In this document: piece after piece, positions 45,300-59,600 of the stretch
Layout of the letters: every line of letters starts with the position of its first letter
Position numbering within the stretch: position 1 is the stretch's first letter
Assembly: GCF_002878395.1 (NCBI RefSeq)
Contig: NC_061115.1
Span: forward strand, 156,097,941 to 156,161,940
Direction of reading: 5' to 3'
DNA length: 64,000 bases
Source of the DNA: Capsicum annuum
Taxonomy: Eukaryota; Streptophyta; Magnoliopsida; Solanales; Solanaceae
Program-made: the position numbers and the translations under genes
Notes under the pieces: generated by a model
What the model saw: the letters and a program-made list of their open reading frames with translations, nothing else
Told to the model about the DNA's origin: nothing
Database searches by the model: none

Positions 45300-45940
45300 T
45301 GATGATAGAGTTGTTTGACGAATCCTTGGTACTATCAAGAAGTACCACTTAGATGGTGAAGAACTTCAAGGAGGTTCAAGGGACTTTAATGAGGTCAAAG
45401 GAGTGAAAGACAGGGATAAAAACTCCCTAGGAATGAATATGCATCCCATATTCTTTGGATGTGCGCCCAACCTACTCTAGCAGATCTAGAGAGGGTCAAA
45501 ACAGTTCACTAACTATGGCTATTTGTTTCATTTTGATCACGGACCACTTTTGAGCCCATTACAATAAGATAATCATAAACTATAAATAAAACAAATTATG
45601 TATCTATTTCATTATTTTTGTTTATAAAGATATAAACACTCTTGAGAGGGTGAGTGATATCTTGAAAAAGCATTTTGTTGACATTTGTTTAGAAATTGTA
45701 GTTGTAAGGGCGTTTCGATTCCCTTGCAGTCAACATAAGAGATTAGGTGCTTGTTGATAATTGATTTGAGGGTAATTTTTGAGTTTGATATACTCGTTAG
45801 TTTCTATTCTTTATATCTTCTTGTGTCAATCAATCTAATTTTATTATCTATCCCTTTATCCCTTTAATTTTTGTATTTCAATTTCGTCATTTCTTTAGTT
45901 TTTGGATTTGTTCTTGCCTTTATTGTTTAATCCTTTATCA
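45300..45940 (+). mobile_element. LTR K, about 640 bp (5' LTR)
   Basis: Begins TGATGATAG at 45300 and ends TTATCA at 45940, immediately before a perfect Met-tRNA primer site. It is unlike the other LTRs in the window. The start is set where chromovirus G homology ends and TG...CA symmetry is found. The partner LTR and coding region are missing. Confidence 0.68.
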
Positions 45941-45942
45941 TT

Positions 45943-45955
45943 TGGTATCAGAGCC
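45943..45955 (+). promoter_or_regulatory. Primer-binding site of element K (Met-tRNA)
   Basis: TGGTATCAGAGCC, a perfect match to the complement of the Met-tRNA 3' end, 2 nt after the LTR. Confidence 0.92.
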
Positions 45956-47340
45956 GAGCTTGATTTCGTTCCCACGAAGTAAATCTTGGGTTTGTTATCT
46001 TTAAATAAAAAAAGTGTCAAAAATGTTTTATAGAAAAATCCCCCCTAAAATTTTGTTTTTGAGTCCTTATTGTTGTTTCAACACTAGATTCGTTCCTTCT
46101 AGTGTTTTTAGAGTCGGACTTTGAGTTTTTGGCTTGATTGAGTGCCTTTGAGAAGAAACCACCATTGTTGAGCTTATTCTTAAAGGAAAGAAGAAATGCG
46201 TTCTTAGATCTACAAAGTTTGGGTTGGAATTCAAGGTAGAAATTGTTGAAAAAGTGATCTCTACGTTAAGAGAAACTTAGTGTTAAAAGTTGGTGCAATT
46301 TGCAGAAGTTTAGAAAATCCACCATTCTTTTGGGTTTAATGGTTTAAAGAAAATGAAAGTGGGTCGTTAGATCAGAAATTTTTGGTGAGGAATTTGATCT
46401 AAATGATGTTTGGAATGAGCTAAGAAGGTTAAAAAGTGCTTAGATTCAAAATTTCAACTTATTCCAATATAAGGTAAAGAAGTTGGATAAGTTGGTGTTC
46501 TTGGAGAAATTACGATCTTAATGTTGAAAATTCAGAAAAAAGTGAGTGTTTGATCCAAAAAGAAGGAGCAAAAAGAGTGAAAAAATGTTTATACTAAAGC
46601 ATCTCCAAAGATTCCAAGGATATTCGAAGAAGAGAGTACAAAGAGGGACCACTTAAGGGGTATTTTCAACCATCCAAGGAGAGACAGAAGGGCAACTTAT
46701 GCCAGCCTATTCTTCAAGTGCGCTGGGCTGCTGCCACACCTCAAAGAGGTAATCTAGGCTACCTCATGCTCCCAAAATGTGCTGGAAATGCGCCCATCCT
46801 GCTCTAGCATGCCAATGCAGCATTTTTATGCGTTTGACATGCCTTTGACATGCACCTAAGTTGTATAGAGCATCCTTAATGCATTTCATCCCTTCTAAAC
46901 TCAAATTTTCTAAGGTTTGATTCCTTAGTTTCATTTCTTGATTCTTGAATTCCTTTTCTTTATTCTTAAACTAATCAACAACTAGTAATTCATCTACTAA
47001 GTGCCTCAGTCCATTTCTTTCTTCGTCCTATTTCTTTTTAGTTTTTCTATTTTTTAATTCGTTATAGCTTCTTGACTCAAGTCCGTACATATTTTCTTAA
47101 AGTATTTTCAAACAAAAAGCCATACCTGCCAAAAGTAGCAATTGAAACCTTATGAACTTCAAAAGTATAAACAATTTAAAATATTAGCCTATCCAATTGT
47201 GAGACAACCAAAGGTGTGTAAATATAAGTGATTGTGAGCATTTGTTTTGCTAATGCTAATGTTGTTGTTGTCTTTGTTGAGTGCTTAACTACTAGGTACA
47301 ATGGATATGGAACAAGATACTCAAAATCCCATGAAAAGAG
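45956..47340 (+). mobile_element. Element K leader with possible gag start
   Basis: A long leader without open frames. The last 40 bases contain an ATG at 47301 opening 'MDMEQDTQNPMKR' up to the point where LTR A cuts in at 47341, possibly the first codons of gag. The segment 46680-46860 is G/C-richer with repeated 'tgcgc'/'atgcc' words. Confidence 0.55.
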
Positions 47341-50300
47341 TGTCACAACCCGATTTGTGAGTCATAAAGGCACCAAATAAATCCTGCTAGTAGGTAAGCC
47401 AAACTTAACCCAGAGCTAACGCAATGGTCTAATTCGATAAAAATTCCCAATAGAGGTGAAATTTCAAGAACATAATTATAAATACACCAGGGGTTCTAGA
47501 TAGATAAACACAGTCAATACAAGATATTAGTCGCACTACCTGGTAGAGCCAGTACAAGAGCATCTAATAATATCAATATACCTCAAAGTCTAGAACAGCC
47601 AATACATCTACCTCGAACACTAAATACTGAATATAAAGATAGAGGGAAATGGTCAACTCGAACTCAAAGATCTTACTCTATCTTTGAAAATCAGTCACCT
47701 CATGAACAACAGTCAACAACAATAGTTAGTACTCGGATCTAAACCAAAAAGGTACAAAAGTGTAGTATCAGTACAAAAATAATGGGTACTCAGTAGGCAT
47801 CATCGATCGACCGAGCTAAGTCATTATGTCAGAATGATAAAATGCAAGATAACATAACTAAGTTAAGGTACAGAAACAAAACTGATTCATCTCCAACATT
47901 ACTGTACACAATAAGTAATTTAAACCAGAATAACAATATAATATAAGGAATCAACACATGCTAATCATCGCTTAGGCATAATAAGTATATAATTAGAAAT
48001 AATAACATATCATAAAACATTACATGAGCTAACATAACTACAAATTGGCTCCCATACGCTAATACGTGTAGAAAAGTAAAAAAAGTCATCACAGCCTCCC
48101 ATACGACTGGTGAGTACATTCAAGAGAAGAATAAAGCAATCAACCAACATTATATCTATATTTCATTTTTATAACCATCACCATAACTATCATCAAATGG
48201 TCATTTGCCAACGTTTCACGATTCACCAACATAAAGCAACCTTACCATCAATGCTCACTAGTCTCCACTTATTAGTAAACCATCTCTTGTTAACTAATTC
48301 ATTTAACATTAGCCCTTATATAACCTCTAGTCATCATTTAAAAACTATTCACAACATAAACACTAATCATGTGTTACCAACTTGCCAATATTGACCGGCT
48401 AACCAATATTTAGCAACTAGTCAACATCATCAACTAACCAATATTCATAAGCTAGCCAATCTTCATGAACTAGAAAACATTTATTAAATAATCATCCTTT
48501 ACCATCTAATACTTAATTATTAACTATTAATGATTAGTCACTTAATCAATATTCACCACTAGTCCATATTAATTACTAATAATCTACTATACCACTTTAT
48601 AATTATTTATCACTAATCAACAATTATCACTAATAATTACAAGTCCAGTAATTTTCATTTGTTACCATTATAGGGATATAAAAGACATCTTTACTATCAG
48701 TATCACACCCAACTACTCATAAGGATAAATATATAAAGCCATACATAGGGCATAGCCAGAATTAAACTGATAGATGCACTCATAGGCATTTCAATAATCA
48801 TCCTACGACCTTGTCGGGTATCAATGTATCATTATAATCATCCTCCAGCCTTTCTGGGTATCTATATACCATCATAATGTCTTCCGATATTGTCAGGTAT
48901 CAACATATCATCATTAAGTCCTCCAACCTTTTTCGAGTATCAATATATCATCATAATTTCCTATGGCCTTGCCATGCATCAATATATCATCATAATGACC
49001 TCCGTCCATGCAAAGCATCAATATATCATATAGAAAATTATTTTCCAGAATTGGACTGGGTATATAATCAATGTCATAAGGGCCAACATAATTAAGCATC
49101 ATGATTTCTACCAAATTCTTATATAATCAGTAATCATGACTTCTAGAACAAATAATAACACAATTACTAACATCATCAATAAAGATATTTTTAATATGAT
49201 TACTAGCATAATTATTTAGCAAGATCCTAATCATAAGCAACATCACGGGCAATGACTTGTCAATAGTATATTCAAAGGCTTATCATTAGCATAAAAGATA
49301 ACTTATCAATAGCTTAAGATATATTAATCCATGTCATAATGTACAACTTGTTTATAACATAGTTAATAACATAATTTATGGCTTAAGAAATATCGAGTCA
49401 AGGGCTCATTCAACGGTATATTATGTAGCTCAATCAATAGAAAAAATAAGAGCATAATAAATTTCTCATCATAAGCTTAATAATAAATCATACATATGGC
49501 ATAATCGCTTAGGCATCACTTCCAATTCCATTCATCATAACCAATAAGTACCACAGTTCCTCAATATTGTCTCAAAAGTGCATTCTTTAGGCATCTAATA
49601 AACGTATAAGGGTTCAAAAGAACTAATCATTAATCTTCACTTAAGGTGGGTTGAAGTTCCCACTTCTAAATCCCTGAAACATATTCCAAGTCAAACTCTA
49701 TCCTAGACTACGCTAAGGTATCTAAATCCACTCTTAGATGTATAGCAAGCCACAATTAGCCCTAAGGTAGAGATTTATCTTCAACCATTCTAACTAAGTC
49801 CAATGGAACTAAGGTAACCTTCATTATTATAAGCAACTAAGGCCAAACTTACCCAAAGCATGAGAAACTAGGGCATTTTAAAAAAATGAGTAATTTAGGG
49901 TATTCTCATGCTAGGAATGAGTAATGAAGTCTAATTCGCTAAGGTTCAAGGCAACAAGCTAAGTATTCCAACACTACAATTTCAAATGACTTAAATGGTT
50001 CAAGTAATCCCAAGTCTTCAAGTAATCCCAAGTCTTTCTTATCATCAATTCAACACCTAAAACCCATCCAAATCCAACAAGATATCATAAATATGCCATG
50101 ACATAGCTCAATCAAACAAAGGATAAACCTACCTTACCTCGACGCTGAAGAAATCTCAACGAACCGCTAAACCTTTGCTTTTTCCTTTTGAGAAGTTAAT
50201 CATTAATATAAAAGCATCAATACCCATATTGTACCATAGTGCTTCGGGTACAAAATTACCTCAAAGCCCTATGTAGGTCCCACTTATAGAAAATGCATTT

Positions 50301-51259
50301 CTGAGACCAACCCAATATTCATACAAGCTTAAGGAATCATTGCCACAAAAAATAGGTGAAAGCCAAGCTAAATTGGGACTAAAATCAAGCCCCAAAGATT
50401 TTGGAGTTTTGAGCAAATAACAAAGAAATTTCACCAAAAAAGGGTGAATTCTTACCTCAAATCAGATGATAAGCACAAAAATAGATGTTACTCTAGATTT
50501 CCAAGCTTCCATAAGCTTTAATTTTAATCTAACACACTATTTAAGGTTTTGGTCTCTCAAGACATGAGTAAAAATGGGAAAAATTATGAACTAAGGGTTC
50601 CTTTTTGACCCAGTCCAGGTCCTTAGAAGTAGCTATCGTGACATGTAGAAATGCGATCACAGCATCTCTTGTCTATCAGATGAATCACGATTGTGACATC
50701 TCTGGTGTACACAGAGTCGCAATCACGGTCGAAAAAACCATGATCATAGTGGCACCTGATTTGTTGATGCACCAGATTTGCCAAGCTAAAATTTGTCCTG
50801 ATTGGGTGCTCGGGATTCATTTGAAATCCTTTTATACACAAATAAACTATTTAACCATACGAAAATTGATGTTCTGGACCCAATGACACTATTAGATTTT
50901 CCATCTGAGGTAGTTTTGACCAAATATGGGCCTACACCCATATTTCATTTTCTTAACTTTCTGACTAATAGATCAAAAGAAGCTCGGGTGGCTTGGACCA
51001 AAGAAAAGGTCTTTCTATCCTAAAATCAACATTCTTGACCTACTTACGCAGTCAAAATTTGAATACAAGATCGTTTTTCTAAACTTTTTGCTTGGTGGGC
51101 ATTTGAAACCAGCGAGGACTTCTAAACAAGGAATTTGCTCTGAAAACCAACCGAACAGCCTGGTAACTGTACTTTCAGCTCTAGCAAGTCATAAATGACT
51201 TGGGGAAACTATAGAGAAGATCTAACGAAAGAAATAAGTAGAAATATGGGTCATTACAA
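47341..51259 (-). mobile_element. Large chromovirus LTR A (3919 bp, 3' LTR)
   Basis: On the minus strand it runs from TGTAATGACCC (51259) to GGGTTGTGACA (47341). It is the same family as LTR G. It is preceded (51260-51376) by the tail of a pol gene and a purine-rich tract, so it is a 3' LTR. It is about 1.3 kb longer than LTR G because of internal expansion at about 48100-49700, including a 41-bp tandem array. A motif array with 'gcgatcacagc'/'gtcgcaatcacgg' words lies at 50620-50760. Confidence 0.83.
48797..49031. repeat. Tandem array, about 6 units of about 41 bp
   Basis: The unit is approximately 'cctccgaccttgtcgggtat' followed by 'caatatatcatcataatg'. Six degenerate copies within LTR A. 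Not seen in LTR G. Confidence 0.88.
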
Positions 51260-51376
51260 TGTCCACTACTAAAGGAACTTTTGTCCACAAAACTTAAAGA
51301 TTAGGATATACCTGAAGTGTTGAACAGGTGAGGATACTGGGTTCGCATATTGCTCTCGATCTCCCTAGGGGAAACT
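51260..51376 (-). pseudogene. Chromovirus pol C-terminal tail and polypurine tract
   Basis: The minus strand encodes 'EIESNMRTQYPHLF' (about 51314-51357), matching the conserved end of the chromodomain tail (E-x-D-M-R-x-x-Y-P-H-L-F). A short 3' stretch and 'agtagtggacat' follow, directly before LTR A. The rest of pol is cut off by LTR B at 51377. Confidence 0.82.
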
Positions 51377-53689
51377 TGTCACAACCGAACCATGGACTAA
51401 CCATGATAGGTATCTTAAGTTCCACGTGTACAGGAGACCACTCCTTTTCACCTAACTAAACAACATAATATCCCCAATGTCGGATGAATTTCGAACATAT
51501 AGGAAGATAGGTTTAAAGAATAAAGGGCATGTCTATAACCAATTACCATCGACCGGAAAAAACAATCAAAAAACATCACCCACGCCCATAGTAATCCAAC
51601 AAACCCTTCTAACATAAGAACCAAAAACAAGTCTTGTTCAGGATATTTTCTTGATTCTGACAGATGACAATGACAATGAAAATGCTAATGATAATAAAAG
51701 TAACTATCAACTCAAATCTAATACTGAAAGGTGGTAAAATTCCTAATCCTTCTAGGGAATGGAAGCTCACCACTTCACCACAACATAAACAACCAGTGAA
51801 TCGAGACAACCGATCTAACTCCGCGTAAAAAAAGTAGGAGTAGCTCCACTGCCTGCATCGTGTGGGGATACCGCATCTGGAGATGATTGGTGGGGTGAAC
51901 ACTAATATGTATCTCATGGCAAAGGATAACATAATGCCATGATCAAAAGTTCAAAATCATTCAAAAACAATGCACATAATCAAATGCATATATATATATA
52001 TATATTTATATCACAGAACGGGATAGGGAACAAGGCTTAACATGTGTTTTAAAAATTTAGCCTAGATTGTGTAGCTCAACCATCATAACATAAGAATGTA
52101 CCCACAGGCTATGTGGGTCTAGCTCTCTCCCAGCTGGTAGGGTCGTAGTGTGTGTGGCCACATAAACCAGAGGGTATACGTATGCACTATATGGGACTCG
52201 AACCACTTGGCATATCAAGGTGGCACAAACACCAAATCATGTAATATAATGTGGAGGAATCTAACCTCCCAATCAAGTGATAATAATAAGGGAGACTCAA
52301 ACCTTCAGATTATATAGACCTTCACATCGGCAACTTTGGTTTCTATTGTTGGTCCATTGGTACCTCCACTTTCACGACTCAGCTACAAACCCTCATTAAA
52401 GTCCAATTAATAGAATTATAACACATTCCTATACATTGAACCACATTACATATTAAGGCATACATTATTGATATCGTCATACCATCTACACTTACAAGGT
52501 AAAAACAACATGCCAAACCAATCTTATCACTTGGGGGAAATTCAAAACCCCTTGGTTCAATTATAATTAGCTTGGGGAATCACAAAACCCATAAGGTTCA
52601 ATAAGATCATTATGCTTTATTAACCTTTAACATTATGCAATAGTTAAAGTGTAGTGATCATGCATACTTTTCATATTCAACACCAACTTCACAATATGAG
52701 GTTAAGGTCATAACCACTTCAAAAGTCACAAATTTGGGAAAATCACAATTCCCTAGTTCATTCACCTTACCTATGCACCCACAAGCTCAAAATCATAATT
52801 AAAGAATACATAATCATATGTAAACAGTGGGAAAATATTGTTTAACAATAAGTATTCAAAATCCTCAACCCTTGATTCCAATCTAACAAAAATATCTCAT
52901 GAACAATACTTTAAAATATATGCTTTTCACAAATTAACAATGATAGAAGAGTAACATGGCTGAAATACCAAGTTTCACGATAAGAATTCAACCCTTGAGC
53001 CCTTGGATGGCCTACTTATTAGAAACCCTAAGTTTGGCTACTTGAGATAATTTAAGAGATATTTGGGCGTATTTAAGTATGATAAAGATGAAATATAACC
53101 CCCTTAAGTGCTTTATGAATGTGGGTTTTAGTTGGGTGAGAAAGAAGTCTAAATTGTCCTCAATTAAAAGCTGGAATTTATTCGTCAGTGACTATGTGTC
53201 TCTATACGACTCGTATAGACTCATTACAACTTGTTACCATAAGTCGTAACCAAGAAAGTCTCCAAGGCAATCATAATCTGTTGGCCCTACGAATCACATA
53301 ATACGACTTGTAATGAGACCTTATGACTCATAAGGTCCATTCGTATTCAACACAAAACAATTTGAGCTATACGCTAGACACCCTATGATTTATATCCAAT
53401 GACTCGTAATGAGTCCTTATGACACATAGCAAGCCACTCGTACTCAGAGCAAAACTTAGACACTTAATTACTAAGTTGGTTATGATTGGGTCCCTAGGAC
53501 CCGTAAAGACTCCCTATGACTCATGTACCCAAGTCGTACTCAGGGCAGTCACTTAAGGACCATTCATTAGACACCTTATGACTAGTGTCACATGAACCAT
53601 CCAGATACCCTATGACTTAAAGGGTGAGTCATATGACAGTGGGCACAAATGTTAGAAATTTTCACAGACCAAGACCTCGGGGTGTTCCA
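51377..53689 (-). mobile_element. Chromovirus LTR B (2313 bp)
   Basis: The minus strand runs from TGGAACACCCC (53689) to GGTTGTGACA (51377). It is the same family as the split LTR C (53796-54165 plus 62206-63063). It contains a (TA)n run and an array of 'acgactcgtat'-type words at 53185-53650. The 53690-53795 remnant resembles the internal edge of non-coding relatives, suggesting a 3' LTR. No target duplication was found at the two ends. Confidence 0.78.
51986..52006. repeat. (TA)n microsatellite
   Basis: About ten TA dinucleotides within LTR B. Confidence 0.9.
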
Positions 53690-53795
53690 TACTTCCACCT
53701 TAGGGTCATTCATCCTCGAAAGATAGAACAAGGAATTTATTAGCACGATTTGACTCCAAACACAACTACGCTTTACTTTAACAAAGACATATAAC
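53690..53795 (-). mobile_element. Internal-edge remnant next to LTR B
   Basis: 'ggtcattcatcctcgaa' resembles 'aacattcatcctcgaatg' just inside the 3' LTR of the element at 54171-62200 (56688-56705). It is likely the last internal bases of the element that owned LTR B. Confidence 0.5.
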
Positions 53796-54165
53796 AAAGA
53801 TATTAAGGAATACACATACCTCAAGGTAATAACAATAAGCCAAAACAATCTCATTACTTGGGGGAAATTCAAAACCCCATTGGTTCAATTATACATTAGC
53901 TCGGGGAATCTTACAACCCCATAAGGTTCATTTAAAGATCATTATGCTTTATTAACTTTTCATATTATGCAATAGTTCAAGAGTATTCATCATCCATGCT
54001 TTTCATATTCAAAACAAATCTCATAATATGTGGTTGAGGTCATAACTACTTCAAAAGTTACAAGTTTGGAAAAATCACAATTCCCCAGTTCATTCACCTT
54101 ACCCATGCACCCACAATTCAAAACCTTAATTAAAGCATGAATAATCATATGTAAACCATGAGAAA
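53796..54165 (-). mobile_element. LTR C, low-coordinate half
   Basis: Collinear with 52490-52845 of LTR B ('acttgggggaaattcaaaac', 'catatgtaaac'). It is interrupted at 54166-54170 by the insertion of the 8-kb element and resumes at 62206. Confidence 0.85.
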
Positions 54166-54170
54166 CCATT
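54166..54170. repeat. Target-site duplication CCATT (left)
   Basis: Identical to 62201-62205 on the other side of the inserted element. Confidence 0.93.
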
Positions 54171-56670
54171 TGTAACATCCCAAAAATCCTTCTTGATATG
54201 TCATACAGTGCTTAGGACCACAAGTGATCCCAAGCTAACCCTTCTAATGGTATACTACTAAGCAACTGATTAAATATGAATGAATGGCAGAGTTTACTGT
54301 GCAGAAACATACAAAAATGCTAAAATATGTAAAACACAATACTGATACCACTTTTACATTCTAATAAAGTCTGAAAAGAGGGACTAAAATTACAATACTA
54401 ACTCTAACTGACATCTGTAAAGCCTCTACTATACAGACAATAAATAGTTGGGAAGCTACTCCAATTATCGCTAATCAATACATATGAATAAGAAAAAACA
54501 TAACATAAATAAATCCAACTGAAGTCCCTCAAGTAGGAGGACTTATCACCTTGCTGGCTGGAATCTGCAACTGTCTGAGTCTAAATATGCCTACTAGATA
54601 TTGTACCTATATTATGAGATAATGTAGCATATAGACATATTTGTCGATCAATACTTTAAGGATGTACTGAGTATATGGGGTGTGTGCATTAAGCCAACAA
54701 TATCATTACTCTTTATAAAACCATGTATGCTGATATAAATGACTCACATAGGTTGAATAAAATCTGAAATCTAAATCTCATAAATTATGAATAATGAAAC
54801 ATGTAGCATAAATCCCGTGAGTCATTATACTTAGTTCTAAAATCTGTATACTCCTCTTATTCGCAAAGGTTGTAAGCAAAAAGGAATCTTAAAACAATAA
54901 CTTTCAAAACTTATGCTTTTATCTTGAGGAGGATAGGACTTTGGGAACACAAGGACTTAGGAACTTTAGGACTATAAAACTTTGGAGACTTGGAGACTGG
55001 AAACTTAGGAAATCTTAAAACAATAGCTTTCAAAACATATACATTCATCTTAAGGAGAATAAGAGGCTTCTTTTGAAACTTAGGGATTGTAGAACTTTGG
55101 GAGTTCCTTCTAACCGACATAAACCATGTGAGCTGACATGGAGTCTAACGTCTTGCCCACGTTGGGGAGTGCTATTCTACCTTTTTCATTGGAATAGAAC
55201 CTTAAGTTTAGTGATCAATATCTTAACCTACTTGGGATAAATTATAAACCTACAGTGGCTCGTAGTTCTGGGGCATGAGACCTTGGAATCTTACCCACCT
55301 TGGTTCTAAATACTACTCCTATACTTAGGCTCATAACTTTAGAAAATCCACCTTAAAACATCACAAGGGTTTATAATAAAAACCAATTATGCTTCTTTTT
55401 TCTTTAAATCACAAAGCTATTTGAGTAATGTGGATTCCTTATCTTAGCTTAGGATCAAAAGATTAAATCCTGCTTAAAAAAACATATTTCTTCAATATCA
55501 CGATTGAAACTTATGGCATACAACCCATACTTAGAAATCATGTCAAATCACTATAAACTTTATGCTCAAAATAATAGTACTGAAATACTTTAACAATTCA
55601 AGTCAAGATAATGAAATCAAAAGCATAATGTCATGCTCAAAACATGATTAGAAATCTTTAGTCAACGTCACAAAACATACTTATACTATTTAAATCATGA
55701 AAGAGAAATCTTTAAATCAAGAAAAATATGCACTTTCATACTTTAATCACTTTATCAATCCATAAACTCAAACAAGATAATTTGGACATAAACTTCAACT
55801 TGCAAATCATGAAATCTTTAATAAAATTCAAGTTTTTGGATACAAGAATGAAAGAATTATTCTTGTTGAAACCCCACATACCTTATTTGGCTTGATTCAA
55901 TGGAGCAAGTTGTCTTTTGAAGCCTTAATAATGTTTTTGGAGGCTTTTCCTGATGTTTCTTAAATGGTGATGCTTTGATTTTTGAGTTTTCTTGAAGAAG
56001 GGTTTGAACCTTGTCCTTGAGGATTAATATTTAAAGGAACCCTAATTTTGATGCTATGGATGAATATGAAGTTATGTGATTTGATTTGATGCAATAAGGT
56101 GTTAAAAAGGGTGGAAAAAACCCAGAAATCCCTTTAAAAATGGCTTTTAATTGCTAAATAGAGGTGGGGACGGTTTGGGCAACGACCAGTCACCCCATTG
56201 ATGGACCGTCCCTCAAGCCATCGCTTTATGGCTAGAAAACGGGCTTACTGGCTCAGTTGGGATGGTTTGGGTGATGGATCATCGCTGGCCTAACAGTCCG
56301 TCGGCCTTTCCATCACACTTTGGCAGTCCAGATAGCTCACTATAAAATGGCCATAACTTTTTACCCCTATAACTGATTTTGGCAAAATTGGTATCGTTGG
56401 AAAGATAATTAAATTATCGATCTGTTGGTGTGTCATTAGCTCAGAAATTCATAGTATAAAGAAATATATGCTTATTTAAAGTTGACTATACCAATATCAT
56501 TCTCAAGAATTCAATCTGTAAGGGATGTTTTGATTTGCCTAATAGCTAGGACATATTTGAGGCCTTAATACACATCAAACTTGATCATAAAACTAAAAAA
56601 ACACTAAAATTTAATTCTCATGAGTTTGAAGTATGGTTGTACTATCGGTTGAAATTCTGGGGGTATTATA
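54171..56670 (-). mobile_element. Element H 3' LTR (2500 bp)
   Basis: Minus strand from TATAATACCCCC (56670; the normal TG is changed to TA) to GATGTTACA (54171). Its array region 56163-56340 uses 'gacggtttggg'/'gaccgtcc' words, next to a 'ggccataactttttacccc' box and 'ggtatcgttggaaag' (about 56350-56405). Confidence 0.88.
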
Positions 56671-59600
56671 ATATCTCCCTATTGGGAACATTCATCCTCG
56701 AATGAGGTTGGCTAGCTGAGAAAACTGAGGATGCATAGCTGAAATAAATTAATAAACTGATTCTACATCCTTCTTATCCTTTAAGTACTTCTAGGAATGC
56801 ATAAACTTATAATAAGAATAGCTATATGGTTGAATCTTTGATTAGAAAAGAACTGAATTAAGGAAGACTATCACCTTCGAATGGATCTGAGTTTGCAGAG
56901 AATAGATGAGAGGTTTATGACATTAAAACTCGGGGTATTACAACACCCCATCCTTGGGATCATTCATCCCCGAATGATACTAATTCGGTTGAAATACTAG
57001 AAATGACTAAGATGATACACAGGATACTTACAGACTGAACCATAACTTAATATCTGAATCTAAAACTGATGCATGATGTATGTGACGAACTGAATTTTGT
57101 AATCTACTTGGATGCGAATAAACTATCTCTTGAAATAGTCATACTAATGAAATTTAAGGTAGTGAGACTTGACTAAATTGGAAGACATAAACTGGATTTC
57201 TGGCTGCACGAATTGAATCATGCTGAATGCTCTCCCCCAAATATGGTATTTCTTCAACACCTTTCTAAGAAATTTCTATTATGGAGTAAAGGGACTCTGG
57301 GCATGATCTGAACAAGACCTCAAAATAAGGACTTACAATATTGCTCCAAATATAGCATGGAACATAGATCTGTGAATCATAAGTTAGGATAGAAGTACTA
57401 GGCCTCAAGCAATGAAACTTCTCTCTTTAAAGCTTAGCCACACTTCTAAAATACTCTCTCAACTAAACTTTCCCCTTAAACACCATACTCATGTACTCAA
57501 CTTATAATTCTCACATAGCCATTGACAAATCTATCTACCAAAGTCTAACTGAACCCAACTCTCTCATTTTGGTCAAGCGTAACTCAAAATCACAAGGTAT
57601 CACACATAACACCAAACATAACACCAGTCAGAATCATGAATTCACACTCATCTGCACTTTTTACAACTTCTTATCTCTAGAATAATCCTCATTACTACTC
57701 CAACAACTATAATCCACCTAGTACTAGATATTAACTATAGCTCAATGAATCTCTCCGCATCTATACAAACATTACATTCAAGCCTATCTTCATAACCCCA
57801 TATGCATTTCTAAACAAACGCTCATAAATCATCTTTTCCATATACTACAAACCTCTATCAAGAACAACTTTCATGCACTATTCTTAAAAAGACATACATA
57901 AAATTTCAACTACTCACACCTAGATATAAAACTTTAAATAACCATGATGTGTATCAACGACTTGGCCTCAATCCTACTTTACACTTATAGCCTTAGCTAA
58001 AATAAGCACATAATAATATTTCATTAATAAGAAATGTTTACTTTGTCCATCCAAACAAGTGTTTGTCATCACTATCTTGACCTAAGGAAAGGTAATAAAA
58101 GGTTAGAATATGAGGCGCTAAAACAAGAAGGGATACTGTGTATAACTTGACAATCAACTGAGGCTTAAGGAATAGAATATTTAACATCATGAACTCATCA
58201 AAGAGGTTTGATCTCAGAACATGCATGATATAAATCCAAATTTCACTGATCATTAAGAGTATTGCTTGAGTGCTTGAACTAAACATATTGTAAACCTTGA
58301 GTACATGAGTCATGGGCTGCATAAACTAAAATTTGGAGTTCATCACTTATGGAATATGATTCAAACTGGTGAAAGAAGTGGAACTCCTCATTTTGGGAAC
58401 TAGGAGGGTACACGATTCTCTATCATATACATGAACATGAACTATGATCATTGAATTGAAACATAAGGCATGAGTAGGTATTGGGATAACTGGAAATACT
58501 GAAATAAGAATGGGTCAGGCATCATCCTCTCTTACGGGTTTTCTACACTACACAAGCATTTCAATAAGAATCTGAAAGTCTGACTTAGTTACTCCTTCTG
58601 TCATCTCCCCTTTAGACTTAAGCCATCACTCTTAATTTGTGAACCACTATATAAACTTTAATCTAAATCTTAATCACTTTATTCTAGAGTATGGGATAAA
58701 ATCAGTACACATAAAACAAAACTTACCCTAAAGGTATATATCTTCACGTATAACACCCAATGCTAACACCTTCTCCTAAGACTCAACTCTTAGATTTCTA
58801 TAGCCCCATAAGCCATCATATAACAACTTAAACACTCGCCAACTTAGATTCTAACACTAAACATGGATATATCTCAACCTTTACTGACTTCCCTCATACT
58901 CTGCTAATATCACATATCTAACATACCACATCACCAACCTATAACTCATAAATTAACTGACAAGAACACCATATACTACACAACCTCATTCATACTAATC
59001 AATTCAAGGGGTATTACTAACCACACAACACTTAAATAAGGTTCAAAAATAATGAATCCCTATATTAGATTGGGCACTCCTCTACATCATACCTGCAACA
59101 TCATACTTCATTGCAAACAAATAAACTTAAGCTCTTACATACACTATCAAAGCCTACTAGATCATTTCCATACAACTAGCCACACTAACCAAGAAATTAT
59201 TCCATCCACCTTGCTAATAATCTACTATTCAAACTCAGTGTCTAGTGCTAGGCATGATTAACCTCACATACTAATCTTACTTGGAATCTATAGAATAAAA
59301 CATCAAGAAACAGTAGTCTACTAAAACTTCATTAATATCCTATACTTTTCAAACACAATAAATACTATCAATAACTCTTCCCGTACTTCAAGCAATAACA
59401 ATTCACCTTACTAATAACTTTGTCTCTACCTTCCACTAAACTAACACACAAGGACATATCACCTTAATGTATCTCGATAACATGCATAAGTTTACATCTA
59501 TACTTCCAAGCAATTGCCATTCCCACATCTTCTTGACACTACTCCTCTATACCTATACTTCCAACTATAATAAGGTTCTACTATTCATAAATCATAACAC

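Noticed and set aside
48110..48394. 94-codon plus-strand frame rich in His and Asn
   Set aside because: Within LTR A in the expanded low-complexity part; the low-complexity composition explains the open frame.
58038..58322. 94-codon minus-strand frame in element H, considered as a gag relic
   Set aside because: No zinc knuckle or capsid block nearby and composition not gag-like; left as non-coding interior.
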